Source: an uncultured Clostridia bacterium (GTDB taxonomy: Bacteria; Bacillota; Clostridia; UBA1381; UMGS1253). Taken from it: DNA of 13,923 bases. The DNA is taken from the NCBI GenBank assembly GCA_934457145.1, contig CAKSHP010000036.1, positions 1 through 13,923 on the forward strand. The letters are read 5' to 3'. The position numbers were made by a program, and so were the translations under genes. Below the pieces are notes generated by a model, which was given only the letters and a program-made list of their open reading frames with translations, was not told where the DNA came from and ran no database searches. Of this stretch, positions 5,427-13,847 are shown one piece after another. Within the stretch, counting starts at the first letter, position 1; each line of letters opens with the position of its first letter.

Positions 5427-8108
5427 TTAAACCTCTCCGAAGTCTTCAACGCCCTCCGGCATTTTCGTTATAATGTCTTTAACATTAATCTCAAGCGCCT
5501 CGCATAAAGGTTCGGCGCTGTTTGTGTCCTTTAAAAGCATAACCTTAACAGCATCTGCATTATCAAAGCAAAGATTCATATCATCAAAACCGACGCTTTG
5601 CGGCGCACCGATATTTTTTAAACGAATATCTTTAATCTTTGCACTGCTGTCATACGATGCCATAATAAGCACACACTCTTTTTCAGCGTTATATACCTTT
5701 ACCGTGCGGTTTTCGCTGTCAAACTCCAAAGATGCCGACGGCTGCTTTGATTTTAAAACGTCTTTTCTTATCAGCGTTTTTTCACTTCCGTTTACATTAT
5801 ATACCGAAACTTCAACCCTGCAGTTTGATACATCTTCCGGAATTGTTATGCCTGATACGCTCTTTAAAACGTCTCTCGGCAAATCCGGAAAATTTATAAG
5901 CGTCTGTGCGATTTTTTTCTCGCCGTTTTCTTCATAGGTGTAAGCTGTTAAGTTGTCATCTGTAAGATATTCATTAGGCGTGATATATCTTTTTACGCTG
6001 TCGTTTAAAACGGCGCTGTCTAAAACTTTTCCGTTCTTTATAACCGAAACGTCTATCTCAAAATTTCTTTGCTCATCGGTATAGTTTGCAAAATTAACGC
6101 CGACCGTAATTTCCTTGCCTGCAAGCTGCTCTATTGATTTTGTGCGCTTTCCGTCCGCTGCGGTATATAAAACGCTGCCCGCCTGCAAAAGCTTTTCTGT
6201 ATTTAACTCCAAATTGTTTTCAACCGCAAGGTTTTCAATATCGTCAAGTTTTCTTAAATACGCCCACCTTTTGCCGATTCCGAACAGGTTGTTTGTAAAC
6301 GTGATATTTGCCGAGGGGAGATTTTCTTTTTGCACAAGATACACGCAGTGTCCTCCGCCGTTTAGCCAGTTGTAGCTTGCCTGAACATTTCTGACTTCGT
6401 CAAAGTCCGGGCTCAAAAATATGCATGCATTTGCCACATGTTTTCCCGGAAGACTCGGCATGTCAAATCTGCATCCGAGTATCTTTGTTGCATTGGAATA
6501 TCCCGAAAACTGTATCCCGTCCGCATGTGCCGTCGGGTTGTCGGTTCCGCCGTCATATATATAACATGACTCTATGCAAACATTGCTGCCGCCTTTCATG
6601 TGATCTGCCCCGACATCATGAATTTTAAGCCTCATTGCATGATAACCGTCGCCTGTCAGCGCGCTTGAAAGCGAACCTTCAATCTCGCCGTCGCAAACAA
6701 CGTTGTTTTTTCCCGAAAACGACAGCGCTCCGTAATCGGTCGAATTAATATAAAAATCTCTTACCGTAACGCCGTCTGTTTTTACACTTATGCATTTTGT
6801 TGATTTAAATCCTTCAAACACATAATTATATTTTCTTGCAATATTATCCGTTACAGTGTATCTGTTCGAGGCAATCTCGGGATATTTTTCTTCTATATTA
6901 ACCAAGCTTTCAAACTCGCTTAAATATCCGGTGTTGTACATATCCGGCATAATATATCCGTCCTCCGGTGCTTCGCTTACAGGCATCGGAGTCGGTTTTT
7001 CCCCGGGAGCGCCCATGCTTTCTACGCTGTAGCTTTTTCCCCCGAAATTAACGGATTTTCCGTATATATCCTTTATCGAGCTGTCAAGCCTTAACGTATA
7101 TGTGCAATACTTTTGCATAGCGGTTTTCGAAAAATCAAACACTATCATGTTTGCCTTTGCCGGTTTAAACACCTTTTCGCACACTGCTGCCTCACCGTTT
7201 TGGTCAATCAAATCAACCAGCGATTCATCATACGTATCCGCATCTATTTCATGGTTAAAAACAACCGTAACACTTCCGTTTAAATCAGTGTTTAAATCAT
7301 TTTCATATTTCGGCGCGGATATACTTTTAACATAAAAATCCCCCGGCTGCCACAGCTTGCACTGCGCCAGATAAAATGCTGCCTTTGAATTTTTACAAAC
7401 CTCATGGCTTATCAAAAACACGGGATACGAATTTGACCAGCTCGCCTCATTATAATCAAATCCAAAGTCCGTATTTTCAATTATCTTGTTTATTTTTTCT
7501 CCCTGCTGGTTATATATTGCGTTTCCCCGAATATCAAGCCGGCATGCCGCATTTGCATACTTTTTCTCTATGCTTTCTTCTGTCCCGACAGCAAAAAAAG
7601 CGTTCACGCTTATCCATTGATCAGCGCTTACAAAATATTTTTTATCCCCGGCAGCAAACGCATATTTTTCCCTGTCCGAATCATATTTAAAGCTTAAAAG
7701 CTCATTTCCGTAAGATATTTTTAAATCCGCCGCATCACCGCTCACGGGCGATGCAATCTTTATTTTAAACGTTAAATAAGCCTCGTTTTCAAATCCGAGA
7801 TAATTTTTCTGAACAATCGCCTTTTTTACCGATGTTCCCTGTAAATTATCGCACAAAAACATTGCCGCTTTTCCGCCCGCAATTTCGCTGTCGTCTGCAA
7901 GAGACATAGTTGTGTTTATTATTTTGTTAAGTCGCCCGTTAACGTTTTTATCGCCGCTTGAAACGCTCATTGCAACGCTTCCGTCAAACGGATTGTTCCA
8001 TATCATATTATCGTCTGCTATCTGCTCTGCCGCCGAAACGCTAAAATTTGCACTAAACGAACAAAGCAATATAAAAACAATTAAAATACAGCTTATCACT
8101 TTTTTCAA
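5427..8108 (-). CDS. Secreted right-handed parallel beta-helix protein
   Basis: The 893-residue protein is probably an extracellular polysaccharide-binding or -cleaving factor. Residues 1-27 form a signal peptide (KK, hydrophobic core, SVSAA). Residues about 30-265 look like a jelly-roll domain with lectin-like strands. Residues about 276-365 match an SbsA-type Ig-like domain (Big_5), followed by a Pro-rich linker (368-381). The core, about 385-640, begins with an NTG motif (392-394) and has turn-by-turn beta-helix sequence. It includes DGYHAMRLKIHDVGADHMKG (487-506), AHADGIQFSG (527-536) and NWLNGGG (580-586), the pattern of pectate-lyase-like folds. About 640-893 is an unassigned beta-rich tail ending in a PLCEA motif seen in my memory of clostridial surface proteins. 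The start is TTG (8108-8106) with AAAGGA 10 bases upstream; no nearby ATG gives the signal peptide. No LPXTG or SLH anchor is seen. Catalysis and substrate are unproven. Confidence 0.85.
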   Translation of the reverse strand: MKKVISCILIVFILLCSFSANFSVSAAEQIADDNMIWNNPFDGSVAMSVSSGDKNVNGRLNKIINTTMSLADDSEIAGGKAAMFLCDNLQGTSVKKAIVQKNYLGFENEAYLTFKIKIASPVSGDAADLKISYGNELLSFKYDSDREKYAFAAGDKKYFVSADQWISVNAFFAVGTEESIEKKYANAACRLDIRGNAIYNQQGEKINKIIENTDFGFDYNEASWSNSYPVFLISHEVCKNSKAAFYLAQCKLWQPGDFYVKSISAPKYENDLNTDLNGSVTVVFNHEIDADTYDESLVDLIDQNGEAAVCEKVFKPAKANMIVFDFSKTAMQKYCTYTLRLDSSIKDIYGKSVNFGGKSYSVESMGAPGEKPTPMPVSEAPEDGYIMPDMYNTGYLSEFESLVNIEEKYPEIASNRYTVTDNIARKYNYVFEGFKSTKCISVKTDGVTVRDFYINSTDYGALSFSGKNNVVCDGEIEGSLSSALTGDGYHAMRLKIHDVGADHMKGGSNVCIESCYIYDGGTDNPTAHADGIQFSGYSNATKILGCRFDMPSLPGKHVANACIFLSPDFDEVRNVQASYNWLNGGGHCVYLVQKENLPSANITFTNNLFGIGKRWAYLRKLDDIENLAVENNLELNTEKLLQAGSVLYTAADGKRTKSIEQLAGKEITVGVNFANYTDEQRNFEIDVSVIKNGKVLDSAVLNDSVKRYITPNEYLTDDNLTAYTYEENGEKKIAQTLINFPDLPRDVLKSVSGITIPEDVSNCRVEVSVYNVNGSEKTLIRKDVLKSKQPSASLEFDSENRTVKVYNAEKECVLIMASYDSSAKIKDIRLKNIGAPQSVGFDDMNLCFDNADAVKVMLLKDTNSAEPLCEALEINVKDIITKMPEGVEDFGEV

Positions 8109-8301
8109 ATTACAATTATCCTTTCAAAAAAATTTTAAAAGTTAAAACATTCTTCTCAGATCACCCGAAAATCAAGGTGAGCCTTTTTTCTTGTGTTAAA
8201 AAACTGACCTGCAAACACCGCACCGTGCTATGCGAATATTTGCAGGCCATAAAAATATGAGAAAAAGATTTATGCTGTTTAATAGGGAATTTTTCCCGTC
8301 A
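8109..8301 (-). other. Spacer between the two secreted-protein genes
   Basis: Next to the upstream stop codon is a GGGAA/TTCCC pair (8284-8296), then the terminator listed separately. In the leader of the beta-helix gene is a small TCACC/GGTGA hairpin around 8160-8180. No clear promoter is found, so the downstream gene may rely partly on read-through or on a promoter too weak to recognise. Confidence 0.4.
8198..8246 (-). terminator. Probable intrinsic terminator after the deacetylase-like gene
   Basis: On the minus strand CCTGCAAA (8246-8239) pairs with TTTGCAGG (8215-8208) across a 23-base loop that can itself form a small GC hairpin. A run of six Ts (8203-8198) follows. The long loop makes it weaker than the other terminators in the window, so partial read-through into the beta-helix gene is possible. 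Confidence 0.5.
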
Positions 8302-11300
8302 TTATAATGTCATAAAGACCTCGTTTGAATAAAGCGTGTGCACGCCTGAAGCATCTTTATAGATAAGGTATGCTCTGCCGTAGTATGTTTCTTCCGGCTG
8401 CACATTTGCTTTTCTTACGGTAAACTGACCTGCGTTTTGAGTGCTCTTTGCGCCGGCTTTAATAAGCGCATTTTCCAAATTAAGTCCCGCCGTTTTGCTA
8501 ATTAAAATTCCTGTTTCTATAACCGTTTTGTCCGAAGGAACATTGCGCTCTGCAAAAAACGCAATTTTGCTGTCCGAAACTTTAACCGGTTCTGCCATAT
8601 TAAGCACAATCTCCTCATCAACATCACTTTCGTACACTGCCGAAACCGTTGTGTCTGCCGATACATAGAAACTGTACTCTCTGTTATAGCTTACAATCTT
8701 TCCGTCGCGCATCCAGTATGAAAAGCTTTTGTTATCTTTTGTTTGCTCTGCCGTCAGGCTTACTTTTGAATTATATTTATAGCTTTTCTCGCTGCCGTTA
8801 TATGAAACCTTATATAAATCGCTTTTTTCTTTGTATGCCGCATAATATATAGTGTCTTTTTCGGCTTTAACGCTGTCGCCGGCTTTTATGCTTTGCAAAA
8901 CTCCGTCTTTAAACCAGCCCGCAAACTCATATCCGTAAACAAACGGATCACCCGGCACAACAATATTTCCGTCTGCGCTGCTCTGCGCCTTTTGTATGCG
9001 TCCGTTGATGTTTCGAAACGTTACATAAATTTCTTCTTCAGCCGCAAACACAGCCGTTACGCTTTTTTCGCTGCCAACCGTAAATTCATACGAATTTTCG
9101 TAAGAAACGATAGTTCCGCTGTTATCATCTTTCCAGTACATAAATCTTGCCGTTTCGCCGTCTGCCAAAGCAGCCGTAAGCTTAATTTTTGTACCTAAAT
9201 CAAAGCTTTCAGTTTTAATGTTTTGCCAGTTTTGATCCTCGCCGCCGTTAACGTTTGCCGTTATGCTGCCCGCCGTTGCCTGAGCCGTAACGCTTACCTG
9301 CGGCGTCTGAACCGCTTTCGTGCTTACTTTAACGTCACCCTTATCAGGAACCGCGTCAACCAAAGCATATTTTTTGCCGTCTGCCTCTTTAATTACAACA
9401 TTAACCGCCTCGCCGCTTTGATATGCGCTGACCTCGCTCCATGTGTCCGGTATGCGTATTTTAACCGTCAAAGGATAAGTAAATATGCTGTCATCCATTT
9501 CATCTGTTATTGCAAATGTATATGAAGTGTCTGTCTTTTCTTTAATGCTTAAAACTGCTGTGTCTCTTTCCTGACCGTACATTGCAGCGTCTGCAAACAA
9601 TGCAGCCCAAACCTTGCCCTCATTTACTGCCGGGATAAGCCATTTGTTGTAAACATACTCTAAGTTGTCACGAGGCGTGAACTTTTCTGCAAGCTGTTCT
9701 TCCGTAGCATTCTCGCCGTACTTTTCGCGCGCAAGCACTTCATTTACCGACGGATTGTCAACCAAACCGTGGAAGTGAACACTCGTCCATCCGCCGACAT
9801 ATGATTTTCCGTAAACAGTATAGTTTGAATCATAAAGCGTTTTTACTGCGTTTTCGCCGTTGCCCGTACCGATACCGGAAAGCGAATTTGTGCACAGATA
9901 ATTTGTTTTATCACCCATATTCGGCGTACCGGTTGTTCCGCGGCCCGCAATATGGAACTGTCTTGCAACACTGATATCGCCTGCATTTCCGCTTGCATAA
10001 GCAACAACCGTCTGCGGACTTTTTACATACTGCGCTATCGTATCGATTCCTTTTTTATAATCCCAGGCCATCTCGGCCGTTGTTTTTTTTGTAAAATCGC
10101 TGTGCGTGTATGTGTGCGACTGAACCGAAAGTCCGTCAACCGCGTCGGCCTCCTGCCATCTTACATAGTGCCGCACACCCGAAGTTGCATTATACTTGAT
10201 TGCCGGCACAAACAGCGTAACCGGAATTTTATACTGATTGTAAAGCTCGATAAATGCCGGGAAGTCGCGTATGATAGAGTCGTCTGCCGTGAGCGTGAAT
10301 GCGCCTGAAGCATTGTTTTTCCACATTGCTATCTGCATATCGCCGACATTTTCCGGCCACGAAAGATATTTTTGTGTATCAACTCTTGAAGTGTTTGACC
10401 AGTCAAGGTTTAATTTCTGATTTTCCTTGCGGTTTACCGGCTCCGTAACTTTTAAAGTCATCTGTGCAAAAACTCCCGAACCGTCGTTTGCCGTTGCCGT
10501 AATAACCGTCTCTCCAACGCCCTTTAATATGAGCTTTCCTGTCATATCAACATCTGCAACAGACTTGTCGGACGAAGAAAACACAACTGTTTTGTCTGCT
10601 GCAGTTTCGGGAAGCACCGTTTTATTAAGCGTTAAATCTGCCGCAAAATCCTGCCATATTTCAAGTTCCGTCGGCGAAAGAGTTATGCTTTCAACAATTT
10701 TTTTGTCCGAAACCGTAAAATTAATTGTGTGAACAACTGTTTTTGACCCGTCAGCCGACGTAACGCTTACGGTTGCGCTCGCACTGCCGTCCGACAAATC
10801 AATCACTCCGTCTGCCGGATTTACAGTCAAAGCCGAAGCCTTATTTGCAGCCTGGGCATAAAGCGTTATTTTGCTTATGCCTGCATCAACCAAAGCATTA
10901 TACGCCGTATCTTTTTCTATATCGTCTGAAAATCCGGGCACTGTAATTTTTGTATCGCTGCCGTCAGCTGTATAGTAAAGCTCTTTTAAAAATGCTTCGT
11001 CGGAAGGATCAACAAGCGTTTCAAACGAAACCGTCTTGTCAAGAAGATGTCTGCCCGTAACATCTTTTAAACCGTCCGTCATTTCAATTGTATATTTGCT
11101 GTTTTCGCTAAGTTTTGCACCCGAAAAATCAACAACTATAACCGACGGGTTATTCTCTTTAAGATAAATATTTGCATTAACCTTGTTTTTATTGCTGTCT
11201 TTAACCGTTATGTTGTCTGCATATGTTTTTGCACAAACCGTGCGGTTAAACTCAAGATTTATCTTTCCGTCAAGCTTAAGACCATAGCCCTCGCCGTATG

Positions 11301-13344
11301 TTTCCTCATCTGCCTTAACAAGCGCAAAGCTTCCGGGATAATAAATCGTAAAATCATCATAATATGCTGTTGCGTTTGTTGCCGTGAAAAACAGCATACT
11401 GCTTTTTATTTTTGAATAGTCTATAGTCTGCACGTCGCTGCCGGTAAGAGTTTTCACGCTTTCGCCATCTGCATCTGTGCAGTCGCCCGTAATTGTAACA
11501 AAATCCTTTGCATAGCGCCATGCCGCAGCAAGATCGTCATTTGCGCTCGCCGTGATATACAAATCAAAATTAAACCATTTGTCTGCCGGAACGCAGCCTG
11601 CGCTTTTGCCTGAAATTTCAACTTTATAGTTTAAGTTTTGCGCATCATATGTAAACGTTGCTATTGTTTTGTTATCAAAGCTTACGCTGTGTTTGGAAAC
11701 CTTTGTCTGTCCCGCATCGGGGCTTTTAAGATACATTCTCGCCGAAACCGCAAAATCTCTTTGAGGCTCAATAAAGCTCTTTCCGATTGTTCCTGTCAGT
11801 TTTAAGGCCTTATTCTGCTCATCTGTCGGATCCGCATCTATTGCAGCGCCGGACTTTTTGTTAAGTCTTTTCGGGTCATTTGATGAAACTCCCGGCTCGG
11901 AATCCCCGATTGTGTAAAACACGGTTGTGTCTTTAAATTCAGCCTCTGTGGGATCTTTATATCCTATAACGTTTACGGCTGTTTTCTCGCTTGCAAGCTC
12001 GCCGTAAACTGCCCACACTTCATATGTGCCAAAGCCCTCGGGAGTGTATGAAAAGTTTGCGCCGCTGCCTTTTTCTTCATCATTTACATACCACTTAATG
12101 TTTTCCGGATCGGAAATTTCAATGTTTCCGGCAGCTGTGAAATCTATTTTGCTCAGGCTGTCTTCAAACTGATCTATGCTTCCTGTGTATGTAACATTAA
12201 TCTTTTCAAGCTTTTGAACATCATTTACCACGATTTCAACAGTCTGCGACTGCAAATCGTTATATTTTGCATAAACGCTGTAAGTTCCGATAACAGCGTC
12301 CGGTGTGTAGTTAAATGCGGCGCCGCTGCCCTTTTCTTCATCATTTACATACCATTTAATGTTTTCCGGATCGGAAATGTCCGTGTTCGCCGAAGCCGTA
12401 AAGCTAACCTCGGAAAGGCTGTCAAGATATTGATTTGTCTCGCCGGCTGATGCTATATTTATACTTGTAACCGGTATAGCGGTAATTTCTGATAATTTAT
12501 AAAACTTGATATTATCCAAATCCCACTGCGTTGTAGCGTCATTAACCGTTCTTGCGCCCGAGCGGAAACCGAAACCTCTGAATCTTTTTATTATCTGACC
12601 GGAGCTGTTATAACAGTTTGTGCAGAAGCTGTTTATTGCCTCGCCGTCCACAAACACTCTGTAATACACAGCATCCAGCGTTCTTGTGCTGTTAGGAACG
12701 GTAACAATTCCCTTTTTCATTTCTACTCTTACGTTTACCCATTCTTTTAAAGGGATGATTTTTGACGTATAGCCGTCATTTTGTCTGTCCATCAGATTAA
12801 TCTGCACCGTGTTGTCATCTTTACACTCAAAAGACATAAAAGTAGTGATTGTGATTTTGCTGCCAACCCATGACAGGCCGTCAAGCATAACTTTTGCATT
12901 TTTAACATTATTGTTTATTCTTATATCAAACTCATATGCATAGTATTCGTTGTCTGTAACATCTTTTTCATTTTCTCCGAACATATGAAAAATTTCTTTT
13001 GCTATGGTCGGTGTGCTTGTTGTGAGATATTTATTTGTTTTGCCGTCTGTTTCTTCGCTCGCTATTGTAAATCCCGTTTCCGCGGTTGCGTCTGCCGGAT
13101 CGTCATATCCCGTATCTTCGATGCTTGTTCCGACACTGTTCCACGATTCAACCCCGGTTCCTCTTTTGACCGTTGCCGTTTTAAAACTCGTATCGTCTGT
13201 GATTGCGTTTATTGTTTCAAAATCGTTTCCGCAAATCATCTCTCCGTCCATTGCCGCATTTGCTGCAAATGCGCCTGTTTGCACAGCTGAAAACAGCATT
13301 GTAAAACACAAAATAACAGACAGTGTTTTTTTAATTTTTTTCAC
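8302..13344 (-). CDS. Secreted multidomain protein with polysaccharide deacetylase (CE4-like) core
   Basis: This 1680-residue exported protein starts at a GTG (13344-13342) behind an AAAGGG site. Residues 1-31 form a signal peptide. Then come a jelly-roll module (about 35-285), two tandem Ig-like repeats (about 290-375 and 376-462) and a second jelly-roll (about 466-670). An SbsA-type Ig module (about 688-775), a cadherin-like sandwich (about 785-878) and a BIG2 domain (about 883-968) follow. The core (about 1000-1345) resembles NodB/CE4 deacetylases, with a TADDS motif (Asp1021, Asp1022) and HTYTH (His1077, His1081), the likely metal triad, and His1190/His1192 as candidate acid. The Arg motif of classical CE4 is not seen; AYASGN (1115-1120) sits where it is expected. 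The C-terminus has InlB-type repeats (about 1375-1575) and an unassigned end domain. No sortase or SLH anchor is visible. Removal of acetyl groups from an extracellular glycan is inferred; loss of activity is possible. Confidence 0.82.
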   Translation of the reverse strand: MKKIKKTLSVILCFTMLFSAVQTGAFAANAAMDGEMICGNDFETINAITDDTSFKTATVKRGTGVESWNSVGTSIEDTGYDDPADATAETGFTIASEETDGKTNKYLTTSTPTIAKEIFHMFGENEKDVTDNEYYAYEFDIRINNNVKNAKVMLDGLSWVGSKITITTFMSFECKDDNTVQINLMDRQNDGYTSKIIPLKEWVNVRVEMKKGIVTVPNSTRTLDAVYYRVFVDGEAINSFCTNCYNSSGQIIKRFRGFGFRSGARTVNDATTQWDLDNIKFYKLSEITAIPVTSINIASAGETNQYLDSLSEVSFTASANTDISDPENIKWYVNDEEKGSGAAFNYTPDAVIGTYSVYAKYNDLQSQTVEIVVNDVQKLEKINVTYTGSIDQFEDSLSKIDFTAAGNIEISDPENIKWYVNDEEKGSGANFSYTPEGFGTYEVWAVYGELASEKTAVNVIGYKDPTEAEFKDTTVFYTIGDSEPGVSSNDPKRLNKKSGAAIDADPTDEQNKALKLTGTIGKSFIEPQRDFAVSARMYLKSPDAGQTKVSKHSVSFDNKTIATFTYDAQNLNYKVEISGKSAGCVPADKWFNFDLYITASANDDLAAAWRYAKDFVTITGDCTDADGESVKTLTGSDVQTIDYSKIKSSMLFFTATNATAYYDDFTIYYPGSFALVKADEETYGEGYGLKLDGKINLEFNRTVCAKTYADNITVKDSNKNKVNANIYLKENNPSVIVVDFSGAKLSENSKYTIEMTDGLKDVTGRHLLDKTVSFETLVDPSDEAFLKELYYTADGSDTKITVPGFSDDIEKDTAYNALVDAGISKITLYAQAANKASALTVNPADGVIDLSDGSASATVSVTSADGSKTVVHTINFTVSDKKIVESITLSPTELEIWQDFAADLTLNKTVLPETAADKTVVFSSSDKSVADVDMTGKLILKGVGETVITATANDGSGVFAQMTLKVTEPVNRKENQKLNLDWSNTSRVDTQKYLSWPENVGDMQIAMWKNNASGAFTLTADDSIIRDFPAFIELYNQYKIPVTLFVPAIKYNATSGVRHYVRWQEADAVDGLSVQSHTYTHSDFTKKTTAEMAWDYKKGIDTIAQYVKSPQTVVAYASGNAGDISVARQFHIAGRGTTGTPNMGDKTNYLCTNSLSGIGTGNGENAVKTLYDSNYTVYGKSYVGGWTSVHFHGLVDNPSVNEVLAREKYGENATEEQLAEKFTPRDNLEYVYNKWLIPAVNEGKVWAALFADAAMYGQERDTAVLSIKEKTDTSYTFAITDEMDDSIFTYPLTVKIRIPDTWSEVSAYQSGEAVNVVIKEADGKKYALVDAVPDKGDVKVSTKAVQTPQVSVTAQATAGSITANVNGGEDQNWQNIKTESFDLGTKIKLTAALADGETARFMYWKDDNSGTIVSYENSYEFTVGSEKSVTAVFAAEEEIYVTFRNINGRIQKAQSSADGNIVVPGDPFVYGYEFAGWFKDGVLQSIKAGDSVKAEKDTIYYAAYKEKSDLYKVSYNGSEKSYKYNSKVSLTAEQTKDNKSFSYWMRDGKIVSYNREYSFYVSADTTVSAVYESDVDEEIVLNMAEPVKVSDSKIAFFAERNVPSDKTVIETGILISKTAGLNLENALIKAGAKSTQNAGQFTVRKANVQPEETYYGRAYLIYKDASGVHTLYSNEVFMTL
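12059..12117 (-). repeat. Intragenic direct repeat, copy 2 (second Ig-like module)
   Basis: These 59 bases match 12320-12378 at 57 of 59 positions and are exactly 261 bp (87 codons) apart. They encode the shared ISDPENIKWYVNDEEKGSG segment of the second of two tandem Ig-like modules. The high DNA identity compared with the diverged flanks suggests recent duplication or gene conversion within the gene. Confidence 0.95.
12320..12378 (-). repeat. Intragenic direct repeat, copy 1 (first Ig-like module)
   Basis: This is the partner of 12059-12117, encoding residues 323-341 and one partial codon. The rest of the two modules is clearly homologous in protein but much less alike in DNA, so the identical patch stands out. 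Confidence 0.95.
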
Positions 13345-13443
13345 TTAAAATCAACCCTTTCTTAAAATTATATTTTTATTTATACCACACGGCACCCGCC
13401 GTAAAAATTCGCATAATTTTTCATCCCGCAAATATACACCAAT

Positions 13444-13461
13444 TCTCGCAGCCGCAAAGGC
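13444..13461 (+). repeat. 18-bp direct repeat, copy 1
   Basis: TCTCGCAGCCGCAAAGGC occurs here and exactly at 13592-13609. It contains a GCC-GCAAA-GGC mini-hairpin and leads directly into the heptad tail at 13454-13500, so the hairpin looks like the anchor of that repeat unit. Confidence 0.9.
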
Positions 13462-13500
13462 GGTTTTAAAGTAATATGTAATAGTGAATAGTGAAGAAGT
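13454..13500 (+). repeat. Third heptad-rich repeat tail, without promoter
   Basis: This segment matches the reverse complement of 85-131 at 41 of 47 positions. Its core is AATATGT, AATAGTG, AATAGTG, AAGAAGTG, a degenerate 7-bp tandem pattern. In contrast to the two end copies, it is not followed by the 76-bp promoter cassette, so it is either a truncated copy or the tail is a separate unit. Confidence 0.8.
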
Positions 13501-13506
13501 GCGGTA

Positions 13507-13528
13507 CAAACTTGCAACAGCAAGTTTG
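13507..13528. other. 9-bp hairpin in the repeat region
   Basis: CAAACTTGC and GCAAGTTTG pair perfectly around an AACA loop. Neither strand has a following T-run, so it is not a terminator. It may be part of the repeat element or an independent small palindrome. Confidence 0.6.
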
Positions 13529-13591
13529 AATAAATATCACTAAACCCTGCAGTGCAGCGGTCCCGTCCTGACACTCTATAACGCATACCAA

Positions 13592-13609
13592 TCTCGCAGC
13601 CGCAAAGGC
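13592..13609 (+). repeat. 18-bp direct repeat, copy 2
   Basis: This is an exact copy of 13444-13461, preceded in both places by an ACCAAT-like sequence. Here it is followed by a CTTAC-TCC-GTAAG mini-hairpin and not by heptads. The two copies bracket about 130 bp with the heptad tail and the 9-bp hairpin. Confidence 0.9.
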
Positions 13610-13653
13610 TTACTCCGTAAGACTTTATGCACTTATTATATCATCAATTTTAA

Positions 13654-13797
13654 TCATATACCAATAATATCACCGCAAAAATAAATGAAATTTCGTGTTT
13701 TTAGTATTTTTTGCCCAAATTGTTCCTCCAAATCCTTTATTACCTCGTCACCTTGCAATACACCAAACCCATATAACAAATACCAAAATATATCACC
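13654..13797 (-). pseudogene. Short coding-like fragment abutting the right repeat
   Basis: Read on the minus strand, about 47 codons just inside the right repeat tail look protein-like, including WYLLYGFGVLQGDEVIKD and DLEEQFGQKIL, before a TGA stop. Further upstream the frame runs into antisense repeat sequence, so no start or ribosome binding site belongs to it. It could be the tail of a gene cut by the repeat, or a chance open frame. I do not recognise a family. Confidence 0.2.
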
Positions 13798-13847
13798 AAC
13801 CCCGCAGGGCAGGGGCAGTTTGAGGGAATAGGTAATAGTGAATAGTT
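13798..13847 (+). repeat. Heptad-rich tail of the right repeat copy
   Basis: An ACCCCGCAGGGCAGGGGC segment (CCC-GCA-GGG mini-hairpin) is followed by GAATAGG, TAATAGTG and AATAGTT heptads, and then at once by the 76-bp arm. The left copy has the equivalent CCCCGTAGGGCAGAGGC in the same relative place, so the inverted homology continues past the perfect 76 bp in diverged form. Confidence 0.75.

Noticed and set aside
8160..8180. Riboswitch in the leader of the beta-helix gene
   Set aside because: Only one small 5-bp hairpin is present, and the leader is too short and plain for any riboswitch class I know.
13380..13586. A 68-codon minus-strand open frame in the repeat region
   Set aside because: It is made of the antisense of the heptad tail and 18-bp repeat, with no ribosome binding site.
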